Positions 46,482 through 54,907 of a DNA stretch of 64,000 bases are shown here, piece after piece (positions within the stretch are counted from its first letter, which is position 1; every line of letters starts with the position of its first letter). Origin of the DNA: Streptomyces hygroscopicus subsp. hygroscopicus (lineage in GTDB: Bacteria > Actinomycetota > Actinomycetes > Streptomycetales > Streptomycetaceae); assembly GCF_030269125.1 (NCBI RefSeq), contig NZ_BSSM01000003.1, positions 310,001-374,000 on the forward strand. Reading direction: 5' to 3'. A model generated the notes under the pieces. It was not told where the DNA came from and ran no database searches. It saw only the letters and a program-made list of their open reading frames with translations. Position numbers and translations under genes: made by a program.

Positions 46482-46543
46482 CGGCGGCCCTGGTGCACTT
46501 CGACGCCCGGAGGGACCCGCTCCGCGGCCACCTCGACACCTGG
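46478..46543 (+). other. Displaced copy of a ureohydrolase segment
   Basis: Reads ALVHFDARRDPLRGHLDTW. The bases match 44910-44955 inside the ureohydrolase gene (metal motif DAHLDTW) closely, with two mismatches in the first 31 bases, then a roughly 20-base insertion before the match resumes. It is a non-coding duplicate fragment. From 46544 to 46818 no gene is supported. Confidence 0.5.
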
Positions 46544-46818
46544 CGACGACCGGCCGGGTATCCGGGTGGCGCGGGGCCGTGTGCCGGCGGGAGTCTGGGA
46601 GAACAGCTCGCGTCTGACCATGTGCTCCGACCGAGGTGCGCTCGACCACCGCTGCACCGCCATCCGGAAGCCCGCGCCCACACCTACGGCCCATGCGGCC
46701 TTACCGCCCATGACTTCGAAGCGTCTGAAGTGCGCTCAGCGATGAGCGCCGGCTCATTCATGCGCGCGATCACGGACATTCACGCGAAGGCCGGGAACGA
46801 TCCCCTGGCCGTCCCGCC

Positions 46819-47841
46819 TCAGCGCACGGTGATGACCAGTTTGCCCGTGGTGCGACCCGTCTCTCCTTGAGCGTGGGCGCGGGCGCCTTCGGCGAGGGGG
46901 AAGGTGGCGGAGACGTGGGCGCGGAGCCTGCCCCGGTCGACGAGTTCGGCGACGGCGCGCATCCCGGCCTGGTCGTGCTCGACGAGCAGGGTGACGGCGC
47001 GGACCTGTGCCTTCTCCGCCGCGGCCAGGGTGTCCTCGGCACCCGGCAGCAGGGAGACGAGGACGCCGCCGGGGCGTAGCACGCTCACGGACCGGGTGGC
47101 GGTCTGGCCGCCGAGGGTGTCGAGCACGACGTCGTAGCGCTCCTCGGTGTCGGTGAAGTCCTCAGCGCGGTAATCGATGCAGGCATCCGCGCCGAGTCCG
47201 CGCAGGAAGTCGTGCTTGGGGGCGCTCGCCGTCCCGGTGACGTGTGCGCCGCGCTCCTTGGCGATCTGAACGGCGAGATGACCGACGCCGCCGGCCGCTG
47301 CGTGGATCAGCACCCGCTGCCCGGCTTGGAGGTCGGCGGTATCGACGAGGGCCTGCCAGGCGGTGAGCGCGGCCAGTGGCAGAGCGGCCGCCTGGACGTG
47401 GTCGATCCCGGCCGGCTTGGTGACGAAGGCGCGGGTGGGGCCGGTCACGTACTCGGCGTGGGAGCCGGCCCCGTACGGGTAGGGCAGCATGCCGAACACC
47501 TCGTCACCGGGCCGGAAGAGGGTCACGCCGAAGCCGGTCTCCACCACGGTGCCGGAGACGTCCCAACCGAGGGTCAGCGGCGGGGGCGGCAGGAAGATAC
47601 GCATGGCGCGGTGCTTGAAGTCCGTGGGGTTGAGTCCGGCCGCGTGCACGGCGACGAGGATCTCGCCGGGGCCGGGCGTGGGCCGCGGAAGCTCGGTCAG
47701 CCGCAGGACCTCGGGGCCGCCGAGGTCCGTCTGGTGCAGGGCGAGCATCACGGGGGCGCCGTTCGAGGCGGCGGGGTCCGGGGCGTCCGTGGCGGCCGGG
47801 TCCGGGGAGTTGAGGTTCTCAGGGGTCTCCGTCGAAGTCAT
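46819..47841 (-). CDS. MDR-family NADPH:quinone-type oxidoreductase
   Basis: 340 residues from ATG 47841. Medium-chain dehydrogenase without the zinc ligands: GPGEILVAVHAAGLNPTDFK, LGWDVSGTVVETG, GAGSHAEYV, and the NADPH site HAAAGGVGHLAVQIAKERGA. The C-terminus (GETGRTTGKLVITVR) is typical of zeta-crystallin-like enzymes. It should reduce quinones or reactive enones with NADPH. The N-terminal 30 residues are a low-complexity extension rich in Pro, Asp and Ala. It is divergent from the AraC-type regulator 69 bases away and probably under its control. Confidence 0.9.
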   Translation of the reverse strand: MTSTETPENLNSPDPAATDAPDPAASNGAPVMLALHQTDLGGPEVLRLTELPRPTPGPGEILVAVHAAGLNPTDFKHRAMRIFLPPPPLTLGWDVSGTVVETGFGVTLFRPGDEVFGMLPYPYGAGSHAEYVTGPTRAFVTKPAGIDHVQAAALPLAALTAWQALVDTADLQAGQRVLIHAAAGGVGHLAVQIAKERGAHVTGTASAPKHDFLRGLGADACIDYRAEDFTDTEERYDVVLDTLGGQTATRSVSVLRPGGVLVSLLPGAEDTLAAAEKAQVRAVTLLVEHDQAGMRAVAELVDRGRLRAHVSATFPLAEGARAHAQGETGRTTGKLVITVR

Positions 47842-47877
47842 GCCTCGATCCTGGCCGCACGGTCCGGCCGGAGCGAT

Positions 47878-47910
47878 GGCAAGAAGGTCATCCTCCGATA
47901 CATTCTTGCC
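47878..47910. promoter_or_regulatory. Inverted repeat between MDR and AraC genes
   Basis: GGCAAGAA at 47878-47885 and TTCTTGCC at 47903-47910 are perfect complements separated by 17 bases. The right arm abuts the regulator start codon. Only 69 bases separate the two divergent genes, so one regulator dimer here could control both. Confidence 0.5.
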
Positions 47911-49080
47911 ATGCCCATCGTCACTCCCCCCGCCCGCCCCGCGGCCGTCGCGCCCTTCCGGGCCCATGACCTGGCCGAGCGCGCGGCGGAACTGGACCGC
48001 TGGACCCACCCCGCCCCCCGGCCCGGCGCACACAAGGTCGTCGTCCTGGCCCTCGACGGCGTCTACCCCTTCGAACTCGGCATCCCGCACCGGGTCCTGG
48101 GTTCCGCCGATGGCCGCTACGAGGTGCTCTCCGCGAGCGTGGACGGGCAGCCCGTGCGTACCGACGCGGACCTGACCGTCACCCCCGGGCACGGTCCCGA
48201 GGTGCTGGCCGAGGCGGACACCGTGGTCATCCCTCCGTACGCGATCTCCCGGGCCTCTGCCACCGCCCCGGACCCGCAGGCCCTCGCCGCCCTGTCCCGC
48301 GTCCGCCCCGGCACCCGTCTCGTGTCCATCTGCACCGGCGCCTTCCTGCTGGCGGCCGCCGGTCTCCTGGACGGGCGCCGGGCCGCCACACACTGGGCGC
48401 TCGCCGACCACTTCCAGGAGCTGTTCCCCCAGGTCGAGCTGGACGCCGGCGTGCTCTTCATCGACCACGGTGACGTGCTGACCTCCGCGGGGGCGGCGAG
48501 CGGTGTCGACGTCTGCCTGCACCTGGTGCGCAAGGACCACGGCAGCGAGGTGGCCAACCACGTTGCGCGTTGCTGCGTCGTGCCGCCGTACCGGGACGGC
48601 GGGCAGGCGCAGTACATCGAGCGGCCGCTGCCGCCGACGAGCGAAACCGGCACAGGGTCGACCCGCGACTGGGCACTGCAGCGGCTGGACCTGCCGCTGT
48701 CGCTGGACGACCTGGCCGCGCACGCGGCGATGAGCACCCGTACCTTCGCCCGGCGATTCCGGGAGGAGACCGGTCTGAGCCCCGTCCGCTGGCTGACCCA
48801 GCAGCGGCTGCGGCGGGCACGGCACCTGCTGGAGTCCAGCGACCTGCCGGTGGAACGGGTCGCCCACGAGGTCGGCTTCGCCACCGCCACCTCGCTGCGG
48901 CGGCACCTGGCGGCCGAAGCGGGGGTCTCCCCGTCGGCCTACCGGCGCACGTTCCGTGCCTCTGGTCCGGCCGCGGGCGGGGCCAGGGAAGCGTCAGGAT
49001 CTGCTGCCGAACACGATCGGGTGATGCCGGGCCGTTCGCCCGGCCGCGACCGGTCTGCTCCGGTAGCCCTCGGGCCGTGA
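47911..49080 (+). CDS. GlxA-type AraC regulator with DJ-1/PfpI domain
   Basis: 389 residues from ATG 47911. The DJ-1/PfpI domain is at about residues 40-220 (KVVVLALDGVYPFELGIPHR, VSICTGAFLLAAAGLLDGRR with a Cys at the nucleophile elbow, GAASGVDVCLHLV). It is followed by two AraC helix-turn-helix motifs at about 255-350 (LSLDDLAAHAAMSTRTFARR, VAHEVGFATATSLRRHL). Such proteins sense small metabolites or redox stress and usually activate a neighbouring gene. The divergent MDR oxidoreductase is the likely target. The last 40 residues are low complexity. A 300-base convergent gap to the aromatic-degradation operon follows and holds no supported gene. Confidence 0.9.
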   Translation: MPIVTPPARPAAVAPFRAHDLAERAAELDRWTHPAPRPGAHKVVVLALDGVYPFELGIPHRVLGSADGRYEVLSASVDGQPVRTDADLTVTPGHGPEVLAEADTVVIPPYAISRASATAPDPQALAALSRVRPGTRLVSICTGAFLLAAAGLLDGRRAATHWALADHFQELFPQVELDAGVLFIDHGDVLTSAGAASGVDVCLHLVRKDHGSEVANHVARCCVVPPYRDGGQAQYIERPLPPTSETGTGSTRDWALQRLDLPLSLDDLAAHAAMSTRTFARRFREETGLSPVRWLTQQRLRRARHLLESSDLPVERVAHEVGFATATSLRRHLAAEAGVSPSAYRRTFRASGPAAGGAREASGSAAEHDRVMPGRSPGRDRSAPVALGP

Positions 49081-49380
49081 GGCAAGCGCGGAACGGAGGG
49101 CTGACCGACGGTGAGAGAGCCGCGCGCGAGCCGAGCCGGCCGCAGACCTTGGCTCATTTCCAGAGCGGCGAGGCGAACCTGCTGGTACGGCAGCTGATCC
49201 AAGTGCCCGCACGGACCCGACCGACCCCGTGATCCTGATCGACCGAAGGGTCTCCCGGACAACGCCGGTGGCGGTGATTTCGCCCGTCACGCCGGTACAC
49301 GTCGTCGATCGGGGCGGCCTCGCCCGGATCGGTCGTCAGCCCTCCGTCGTGTCCGGGGATCTCTCCGGGATGGAGCGGGA

Positions 49381-50994
49381 TCACGCGATGCAGGCCGCCC
49401 CGAGGACCCGGGCAACGACGTCGTCGAGTTCCTGCGCCAGGCACTCGGCGGCGATCACGTGGTCGGGGCGGATGATGACGGCGCCGACCGGGCGCGCGTC
49501 GAACCAGGCCTGCAGGCCCGACTCTCCGCCGAGGTCGCCGATGACGGTGACGTCGGCCGTGGCATGCTTGCGCGCCCACGGCAACTGCGCTTTCGGCACC
49601 ACCTGCACGAGGCGGGCGCCGAGCCGGTCGAGCGCGGCGCGCCGCCGGTCCGACAGGAACGCCGTCGGGTCGTTGTTCCAGGTGAGGATCCGCCAGCCCT
49701 GTCCGGTCGCGTCGTCGAGCAGCATCTCGACGCCGTCGGCGTCGGTGGCCGTCGGCTGGGGGAAGATGGACCCGGCCAGGCGGGGCACATCGCGGTCGGG
49801 CAGTGTCTTGAACGTCGGCAGCGGCGTGTGAACCACCACGCCCTGGTCGAACTTCGGCTGGGGCTTGAACGCCTGCCGCTTCTGGGCCTCCCGCTCCTCG
49901 GGGGTGCGGTTGGCGGCGATCCGGTCGCGCTCGGCGGCCTTCTGCGGATCGTGGTCGGTCATCTCCTTCGCCATCCCGAGGGAGACGGCCACCATCTGCG
50001 TGACGTGGCCCAGCCGTTCGGTCTCGTACGTGTCCAGCAGACCGTCGGTCGAGAGGCCCTTGACGACGGCGGCCAGCTTCCAGCCGAGGTTGAAGGCGTC
50101 GCGGATCCCCGAGTTCCAGCCCTGGCCGCCGACGACCGGCATGACATGGGCGGCGTCGCCGGCGAGGAATATCCGCCCGTGGCGGAACCGACCGGCGATG
50201 CGGGCGTGGTGCCGGTAGACGCGGCGGCGGATGATGTCCAGCTTCGACGGGTCCGGCACGTGCGGTGCCAGCAGACCGAAGACGAACTCGTCGTCCTCGA
50301 CGTCGGCCTCCGTCTCGTCCTCGAAGAGCGTGAACTCCCAGCGCCGGATGCCGTGGGGCAGCGCGATGGAGGCGTAACTGCGGGTCGGATCCCCGCCGAA
50401 AACGGCGTGCGGCGTGCCGATCGGGTCGTTGGCGACGTCGATCACGATGCCGTCGGTCGGCCGGGTCTCGCCCTCGAACGAGATGCCCAGGCGCTTGCGG
50501 GTGGGCGAGGCCCCGCCCTCGGCGGCGACGACGTACAGCGCGCGCACCGTCTCGCCGTTCCCGAGGGTGGCGACCACGCCGTCCGCGTCCTCGGTCAGGT
50601 CCACGACCTCGGCACCGAAGCGTACGGCGGCGTTCGGGAAGCGGTCCAGGCCGGCGAGCAGCACCTGGTCGACCAGCGGCTGGACGAAGCCGTTGCGGCG
50701 CGGCCAGCCGAACTCCCGTGTCGTCGGGTTCACTTCGGAGAGGATCGTCCGGTCCCCGTTGACCATGTAGATCTTCTGGTCGGGGATGGTGTGGGGAAGT
50801 ACCTCCTCGACGAGGCCGGCGGTCTGCATCGCGCGCAGTGCCTCGTCGTCGATGCCCACGGCCCGCGGGTAGTCGATGAGCTCGTGCTCCCGCTCGGCGA
50901 CGAGGACGCCGACGCCCTGCTGCCCGAGCAGGTTGGCCAGGGTGAGGCCGACGGGCCCCGCACCGACGACAAGAACGTCGCAAGCGGTGGTCAT
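49381..50994 (-). CDS. mhpA: FAD-dependent aromatic hydroxylase, MhpA-like
   Basis: 537 residues. Group A flavoprotein monooxygenase: dinucleotide fold DVLVVGAGPVGLTLANLLG at residues 6-24, PRAVGIDDEALR, and GDAAHVMPVVGGQGWNSG for FAD ribityl binding. The C-terminal thioredoxin-like domain is typical of the MhpA/PheA group. It should hydroxylate 3-(3-hydroxyphenyl)propionate or a similar phenol to a catechol. Together with the extradiol dioxygenase, hydrolase and hydratase genes the pathway is clear. The exact aromatic side chain is not. It overlaps the aldolase gene (ATGA) and is the last gene of the minus-strand operon. Confidence 0.88.
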   Translation of the reverse strand: MTTACDVLVVGAGPVGLTLANLLGQQGVGVLVAEREHELIDYPRAVGIDDEALRAMQTAGLVEEVLPHTIPDQKIYMVNGDRTILSEVNPTTREFGWPRRNGFVQPLVDQVLLAGLDRFPNAAVRFGAEVVDLTEDADGVVATLGNGETVRALYVVAAEGGASPTRKRLGISFEGETRPTDGIVIDVANDPIGTPHAVFGGDPTRSYASIALPHGIRRWEFTLFEDETEADVEDDEFVFGLLAPHVPDPSKLDIIRRRVYRHHARIAGRFRHGRIFLAGDAAHVMPVVGGQGWNSGIRDAFNLGWKLAAVVKGLSTDGLLDTYETERLGHVTQMVAVSLGMAKEMTDHDPQKAAERDRIAANRTPEEREAQKRQAFKPQPKFDQGVVVHTPLPTFKTLPDRDVPRLAGSIFPQPTATDADGVEMLLDDATGQGWRILTWNNDPTAFLSDRRRAALDRLGARLVQVVPKAQLPWARKHATADVTVIGDLGGESGLQAWFDARPVGAVIIRPDHVIAAECLAQELDDVVARVLGAACIA

Positions 50995-51761
50995 GAGTTG
51001 CTCCCTGCGGATCGTGCCGAGTACAGCCCGGCGATGGTGTCGCCGAACGCGCGGTTCAGCAGGACGAGATCGATGCCCAGGCCCACGTAGTCGACGAGGC
51101 CGTCGGCGAACAGGCCGGCCGCGTACTCCGGTTGGCCGGAGTAGATGCCGAGGGTGACGCCGTGCGCGGTCGTCACCTCGCGCAGGTACGCGATCGACTC
51201 GCGCACGGGGCCGTCCTCCCAGTCGCCGCGCCCGGGTAGGCCGTGGGAGACGGCCAGGTCGGCCGGCCCGATGTAGACCGAGTCAAGGCCCGGGGTCGAG
51301 ACGATCTCCTCGGCACGGTCGACGCCGGCCTTCGTCTCGATCTGCGCGATCGCGGACACCGCGCGGTTGCCGCCCTCGGTGTACGAATCACCCGAGTACA
51401 GCGCCGGCCTGGACGGGCCAAGGCTGCGGTTCCCGACCGGCGGGTATTTGGTGGCGGCGACCAGCGCCTCGGTCTGGGCCCGGGACTCGACGGTGGGGGC
51501 GACGATGCCGCGGGCCCCGCTGTCGAGCAGCCGGAGGATGGGGGCGGGATCCAGCGAGCCCACGCGCGCGTACGCGTACGCGTTGTCCCGCGGAATCGAG
51601 CGCAGGATCCCGCATGCCGCCTCGATCCCCAGCTCGCCGTGCTGGAGGTCGAGGACCACCCCGTCGTAGCCGGCTGCCGCCGCCCACTCGGGCATCGCGA
51701 AGGAGGGGACCGACTGGTGGTACAGGACGGGGTGGGCGCCGCCGGGCGCTGCCTGCTTCAC
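50991..51761 (-). CDS. HpcH/HpaI-family class II aldolase
   Basis: 256 residues from GTG 51761, which overlaps the SnoaL-like gene stop; GGAAGGG lies about 8 bases upstream. TIM-barrel aldolase: GYDGVVLDLQHGELG, ARGIVAPTVES, IAQIETKAGVDRAEEI with the metal Glu, and YIGPADLAVSHG with the metal Asp. In the pathway it should split 4-hydroxy-2-oxopentanoate to pyruvate and an aldehyde, the job done by MhpE in E. coli. No acylating aldehyde dehydrogenase (MhpF) is present, so another enzyme must handle the aldehyde. Confidence 0.88.
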   Translation of the reverse strand: MKQAAPGGAHPVLYHQSVPSFAMPEWAAAAGYDGVVLDLQHGELGIEAACGILRSIPRDNAYAYARVGSLDPAPILRLLDSGARGIVAPTVESRAQTEALVAATKYPPVGNRSLGPSRPALYSGDSYTEGGNRAVSAIAQIETKAGVDRAEEIVSTPGLDSVYIGPADLAVSHGLPGRGDWEDGPVRESIAYLREVTTAHGVTLGIYSGQPEYAAGLFADGLVDYVGLGIDLVLLNRAFGDTIAGLYSARSAGSNS

Positions 51762-52222
51762 TGCGCCGACCCTTCCCGCCCGGCCAGCCGCGCGGCGTGC
51801 GCCGCGGCCGCCCCGCCGCCGAAGACCGGGACGATCTCGCGGCGGGCGAACCGCCACTGCCCGTCGACCTTCCGGTACCGCTCGCGGAACTCGCCGACCG
51901 AAGCGGGCTGCGTCTGCGGCTCGTTGGTGTCGCGGAACGTCAGGTACTGCACCGTTCCCTCGACCTCGTCTCCGTCCCGTACGAGGCGGATCCCGCCGAT
52001 GAAGTGCCGGCCGACGATGTCGGTCTGCCGGACGCGCTTGGCACCCCAGGCCTTCATGGCCTCGCGGTCCATGTCACCCATCGGGCCGACCGATACGCCG
52101 TCCTCGGTGTACAGCTCCCAGGTGGTGTCCGCCCGGTTGTGGTCGAGGCGGTAGAGCATCTCCGCGATGAGTTGCTCGATCTCGACGCGGGTGGTCGCGT
52201 CGACGGGACGATAGTCGCTCAT
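51758..52222 (-). CDS. SnoaL/NTF2-like protein in the mhp operon
   Basis: 154 residues from ATG 52222. NTF2-like cone fold: VEIEQLIAEMLYRLDHNRAD, LYTEDGVSVGPMG, RHFIGGIRLVRDGDEVEGTV and GEFRERYRKVDGQWRFARRE. This is the SnoaL-like layout with the QWRFxxR end. It may be an isomerase or hydratase-like helper acting on a ring-fission product, or a small-subunit-like partner. Neither is proven. Two bases separate it from the hydratase gene upstream, and it overlaps the aldolase start. Confidence 0.8.
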   Translation of the reverse strand: MSDYRPVDATTRVEIEQLIAEMLYRLDHNRADTTWELYTEDGVSVGPMGDMDREAMKAWGAKRVRQTDIVGRHFIGGIRLVRDGDEVEGTVQYLTFRDTNEPQTQPASVGEFRERYRKVDGQWRFARREIVPVFGGGAAAAHAARLAGREGSAQ

Positions 52223-52224
52223 GT

Positions 52225-53019
52225 TCAGCCTTTCGAATCCGCGGTCGCGACCACGCGACCGAGTCCGGTGATGGTGGCGACGCACTCGACGTCGGCGGGC
52301 CACGGCTCGATGTAGCCGATCGACCCGGACAGCAGCACCTCGCCGGCGCGCAGCGGCTCGCCCGTACGGATCGCGGTCCGGGCCAGCCAGATCACCGCGT
52401 TGACCGGGTCCTCGAGCACGTTGCTGCCGACGCCCCGGGTGATCTCGGTGTCGCCGCCCGTGATGACCATCTCCACCTTGGTCAGGTCGACCTCGCCGTA
52501 GGGGTGCCGCTCCTCGCCGACGACGATGCCGCTGCAACCGGCGTTGTCGGCGATGGTGTCGACGATCTGCCCGACCGATCCGCCGTAGCGGAAGTCGACG
52601 ACCTCGAACGCGGGGGTCACGTAGTCGATCGCGGCCTCGACGCCTTCGCGTGTGGCCTCGAGGATGTCGGCCTTCAGCACGAACGCGACTTCGGCCTCGA
52701 TCAGCAGGCGGTTGTACCTGGACAGCGGAAGGCGCGTTCCCGAGGCATGCACCATGTCGTCGTGGATGATGCCGTAGTCGGGCTCGTCGATGCCCACGCG
52801 CTGCTGGACGAGGGGGTTGGTCAGGCCGACCTTGCGGCCCACCCGCTTCACGCCCAGCTCGCGTTCGCGCAGGGCGGCGAACTCGGCGGAGATCGCGTAG
52901 GCCGCGTCGAGATCGCGCTCGGGGAGCCGGGGGCTCACGTACGGCACGGTGTACACATCGCGCTTCGCCTCGAACAGCTCGCGCGCTATCTGGGTGATGG
53001 TCTCCTGGGCGACGCTCAC
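52225..53019 (-). CDS. mhpD: 2-oxopent-4-enoate hydratase
   Basis: 264 residues from GTG 53019 with AAAGGA about 6 bases upstream; ATG 53040 is in frame but lacks a site. FAH-like fold of the MhpD/BphH type: RVGRKVGLTNPLVQQRVGID, LLIEAEVAFVLK with the metal-binding ExE, and SGSIGYIEPWPAD. It should add water to 2-hydroxypenta-2,4-dienoate to give 4-hydroxy-2-oxopentanoate for the aldolase downstream. It follows the hydrolase gene after 13 bases. Confidence 0.9.
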   Translation of the reverse strand: MSVAQETITQIARELFEAKRDVYTVPYVSPRLPERDLDAAYAISAEFAALRERELGVKRVGRKVGLTNPLVQQRVGIDEPDYGIIHDDMVHASGTRLPLSRYNRLLIEAEVAFVLKADILEATREGVEAAIDYVTPAFEVVDFRYGGSVGQIVDTIADNAGCSGIVVGEERHPYGEVDLTKVEMVITGGDTEITRGVGSNVLEDPVNAVIWLARTAIRTGEPLRAGEVLLSGSIGYIEPWPADVECVATITGLGRVVATADSKG

Positions 53020-53032
53020 TCCGGTCCTTTCG

Positions 53033-53917
53033 TCAAGCATGCTTCTTCAGGAAGGCGACCGCTGCGGCGTTGAACTCCGCGGCGCCCTCCCACTGCGGCC
53101 AGTGCGCGGCGCCGCGGATCAGCAGGTACTCGCCGTCCGGGATCAGCCCGCACAGGCGCTCGCCCTCGGCCTCGTCGCCGGTCGGCTCGTTGTCGGTCCA
53201 CACCATCAGCGCCGGGACCGGGACCGCCGCGAAGTCGTCGTCCGTCACCCGGTTGCGCCAGCGCCGCTCCGGCTCCCGCAGGGCGGACACGTACGCCATG
53301 CTGAACCCGTCGCGGGCGTAGATCGCCTGGCGGACGCGGACGAGCTCGTCGGTGATGTTCTCCGGGTCGTGGATCACGACCTGCAGGCGCTTCTTCACGT
53401 TCTCGAAGGTCGGCTCGCTGACCGCCTGGGTGCTCGCCGACTGCGTCCTGTCCAGCTGCGGCTCCCCGACCACTCGCCCGCCGGGGGCGGAGAGGATCAC
53501 CGTGTACAGCCGGTCGGGATGCTTGGGCGCGAACTTCAGCGCGAGCCAGCCGCCGAGCGACTCACCGGCGAGGTGCACGCGCTCCAGTGCCAGTGCGTCG
53601 AGCAGCGCGAGCAGGTGCTCCTCGTAGTCGCGGATCTCCAGCGGGTGGTCGGACAGCGAGGAGTACCCGTGGCCCGGGTAGTCATAGCCGACCACCCGGA
53701 AACCGGCTTCCACGAACGCGCGGATGTTCTGCGTCCACGCCTCGATGTGGCCGCTGGTGCCGTTGGCGAGCACCACCGTCTGCGCGTCGGGGGCCGCTCC
53801 GGGGAGGTCGAGCACCCGGGTGCGGTAGCCGCTCGCGTCCACGTACCGCAGCGTGTGCTCCAGGTCCGCGATCTCTTCCCAGAAGGTCGCGAAGTGCGTC
53901 TTTCCCGCCTGGCTCAT
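53033..53917 (-). CDS. mhpC: Meta-cleavage product alpha/beta hydrolase
   Basis: 294 residues from ATG 53917, overlapping the dioxygenase stop (ATGA). Alpha/beta hydrolase fold: ANGTSGHIEAWTQNIRAF near the oxyanion region, GYDYPGHGYSS, nucleophile elbow LAGESLGGWLALK, and a late His in IRGAAHWPQWE. Such enzymes break the C-C bond of the ring-fission product to give 2-hydroxypentadienoate plus a short acid (succinate for the phenylpropionate pathway). Length is normal. Confidence 0.9.
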   Translation of the reverse strand: MSQAGKTHFATFWEEIADLEHTLRYVDASGYRTRVLDLPGAAPDAQTVVLANGTSGHIEAWTQNIRAFVEAGFRVVGYDYPGHGYSSLSDHPLEIRDYEEHLLALLDALALERVHLAGESLGGWLALKFAPKHPDRLYTVILSAPGGRVVGEPQLDRTQSASTQAVSEPTFENVKKRLQVVIHDPENITDELVRVRQAIYARDGFSMAYVSALREPERRWRNRVTDDDFAAVPVPALMVWTDNEPTGDEAEGERLCGLIPDGEYLLIRGAAHWPQWEGAAEFNAAAVAFLKKHA

Positions 53918-54849
53918 GCGGTCACCGCCGCCTGGATCGCGAAGCCGGCGCCCCACTTCTCGACGGCCCAGTAGTGGTCGACGACGAGGCGGTACGGGCC
54001 GGCGGTCGACAGCGCCGCGTAGGCGGCGATCCAGCTGCGCATCTCGTGCGCGGCCGAGCCGCCCTCCGCCGTGAACCAGCCGTTCTCCCAGCCGTCGACC
54101 GGGGTCAGGTCGCCGGAGCGGAGCACATCGAGGACGAGCATGTCCCACTCCTCGTTCAGCGGGTCGCTCGGCGCCTTGCCGTCAGCGATCGCCTGGATGC
54201 CCTTGACGATCAACTGCTCCCGCTCCTGCCGCTCCTCGGGTGAGGGCGCGTACGAGATCAGGCGCTCGTGCAGGGTGTCGGGGGCGCCGTCCCAGCGCGG
54301 GATCGGCGGGCTGTGGGAGATGCCGCCCGAGGCGAGGAACAGCACCTTCTCGTCCATCGCCTGGGCGGCCCGGCCGAACGCCTCGCCCATCAGCCGCACC
54401 CGACGCATCGGCGAGAGCGGCAGGCCGATCGCGTTCACGAACACCGGCACGATCGGCTGCGTGAAGCCCTTGCCGAACACGAAGTCGAGCGGCTGGACCA
54501 GGCCGTGGTCGACCTTCATCCGCTCGCTGCGGCCGATGTCGATGCCCTCACCCAGCACTGCCGTGTGGAAGTCTCGGGCGGCGTCGCCGTCGACGGGGAG
54601 CGGCCCTGCGGTGGTGCCGTAGTCACCGATGCCTTCGGCGACCGCACCGATCACCCACGGTGTGATCAGGGAGTAGAGCTGGCCGTTGAAATGGTCGGGC
54701 CCGAACACCACGACCAGGTCGGGGTCGTACTCGGCGACGAACCTCCTGACCTCGTCGATGGCGGAATTGATCTCGGCGAATGTCTCCCCGCCCGGGTCGA
54801 CATTGCCGAAGGACGGCGCATGGGAGAGCGCTGCGATGGCCAGCGGCAT
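53914..54849 (-). CDS. mhpB: Extradiol ring-cleavage dioxygenase, LigB type
   Basis: 311 residues from ATG 54849 with AGAGGA 9 bases upstream. Class III extradiol dioxygenase: ALSHAPSFGNVDPG with an Fe-binding His, VVVFGPDHFNGQLY with the second His, DHGLVQPL, and ASGGISHSPPIPRW, all as in MhpB. It should open 2,3-dihydroxyphenylpropionate or a close catechol at the 1,2 position. It is the first enzyme gene downstream of the importer gene on this strand and overlaps the hydrolase gene. Confidence 0.92.
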   Translation of the reverse strand: MPLAIAALSHAPSFGNVDPGGETFAEINSAIDEVRRFVAEYDPDLVVVFGPDHFNGQLYSLITPWVIGAVAEGIGDYGTTAGPLPVDGDAARDFHTAVLGEGIDIGRSERMKVDHGLVQPLDFVFGKGFTQPIVPVFVNAIGLPLSPMRRVRLMGEAFGRAAQAMDEKVLFLASGGISHSPPIPRWDGAPDTLHERLISYAPSPEERQEREQLIVKGIQAIADGKAPSDPLNEEWDMLVLDVLRSGDLTPVDGWENGWFTAEGGSAAHEMRSWIAAYAALSTAGPYRLVVDHYWAVEKWGAGFAIQAAVTA

Positions 54850-54907
54850 GGAGCGGTTCCTCTTTCTCGGAAGTGGCGGATTTCCCGGAGTGGCGAACGG
54901 CCGGCTG

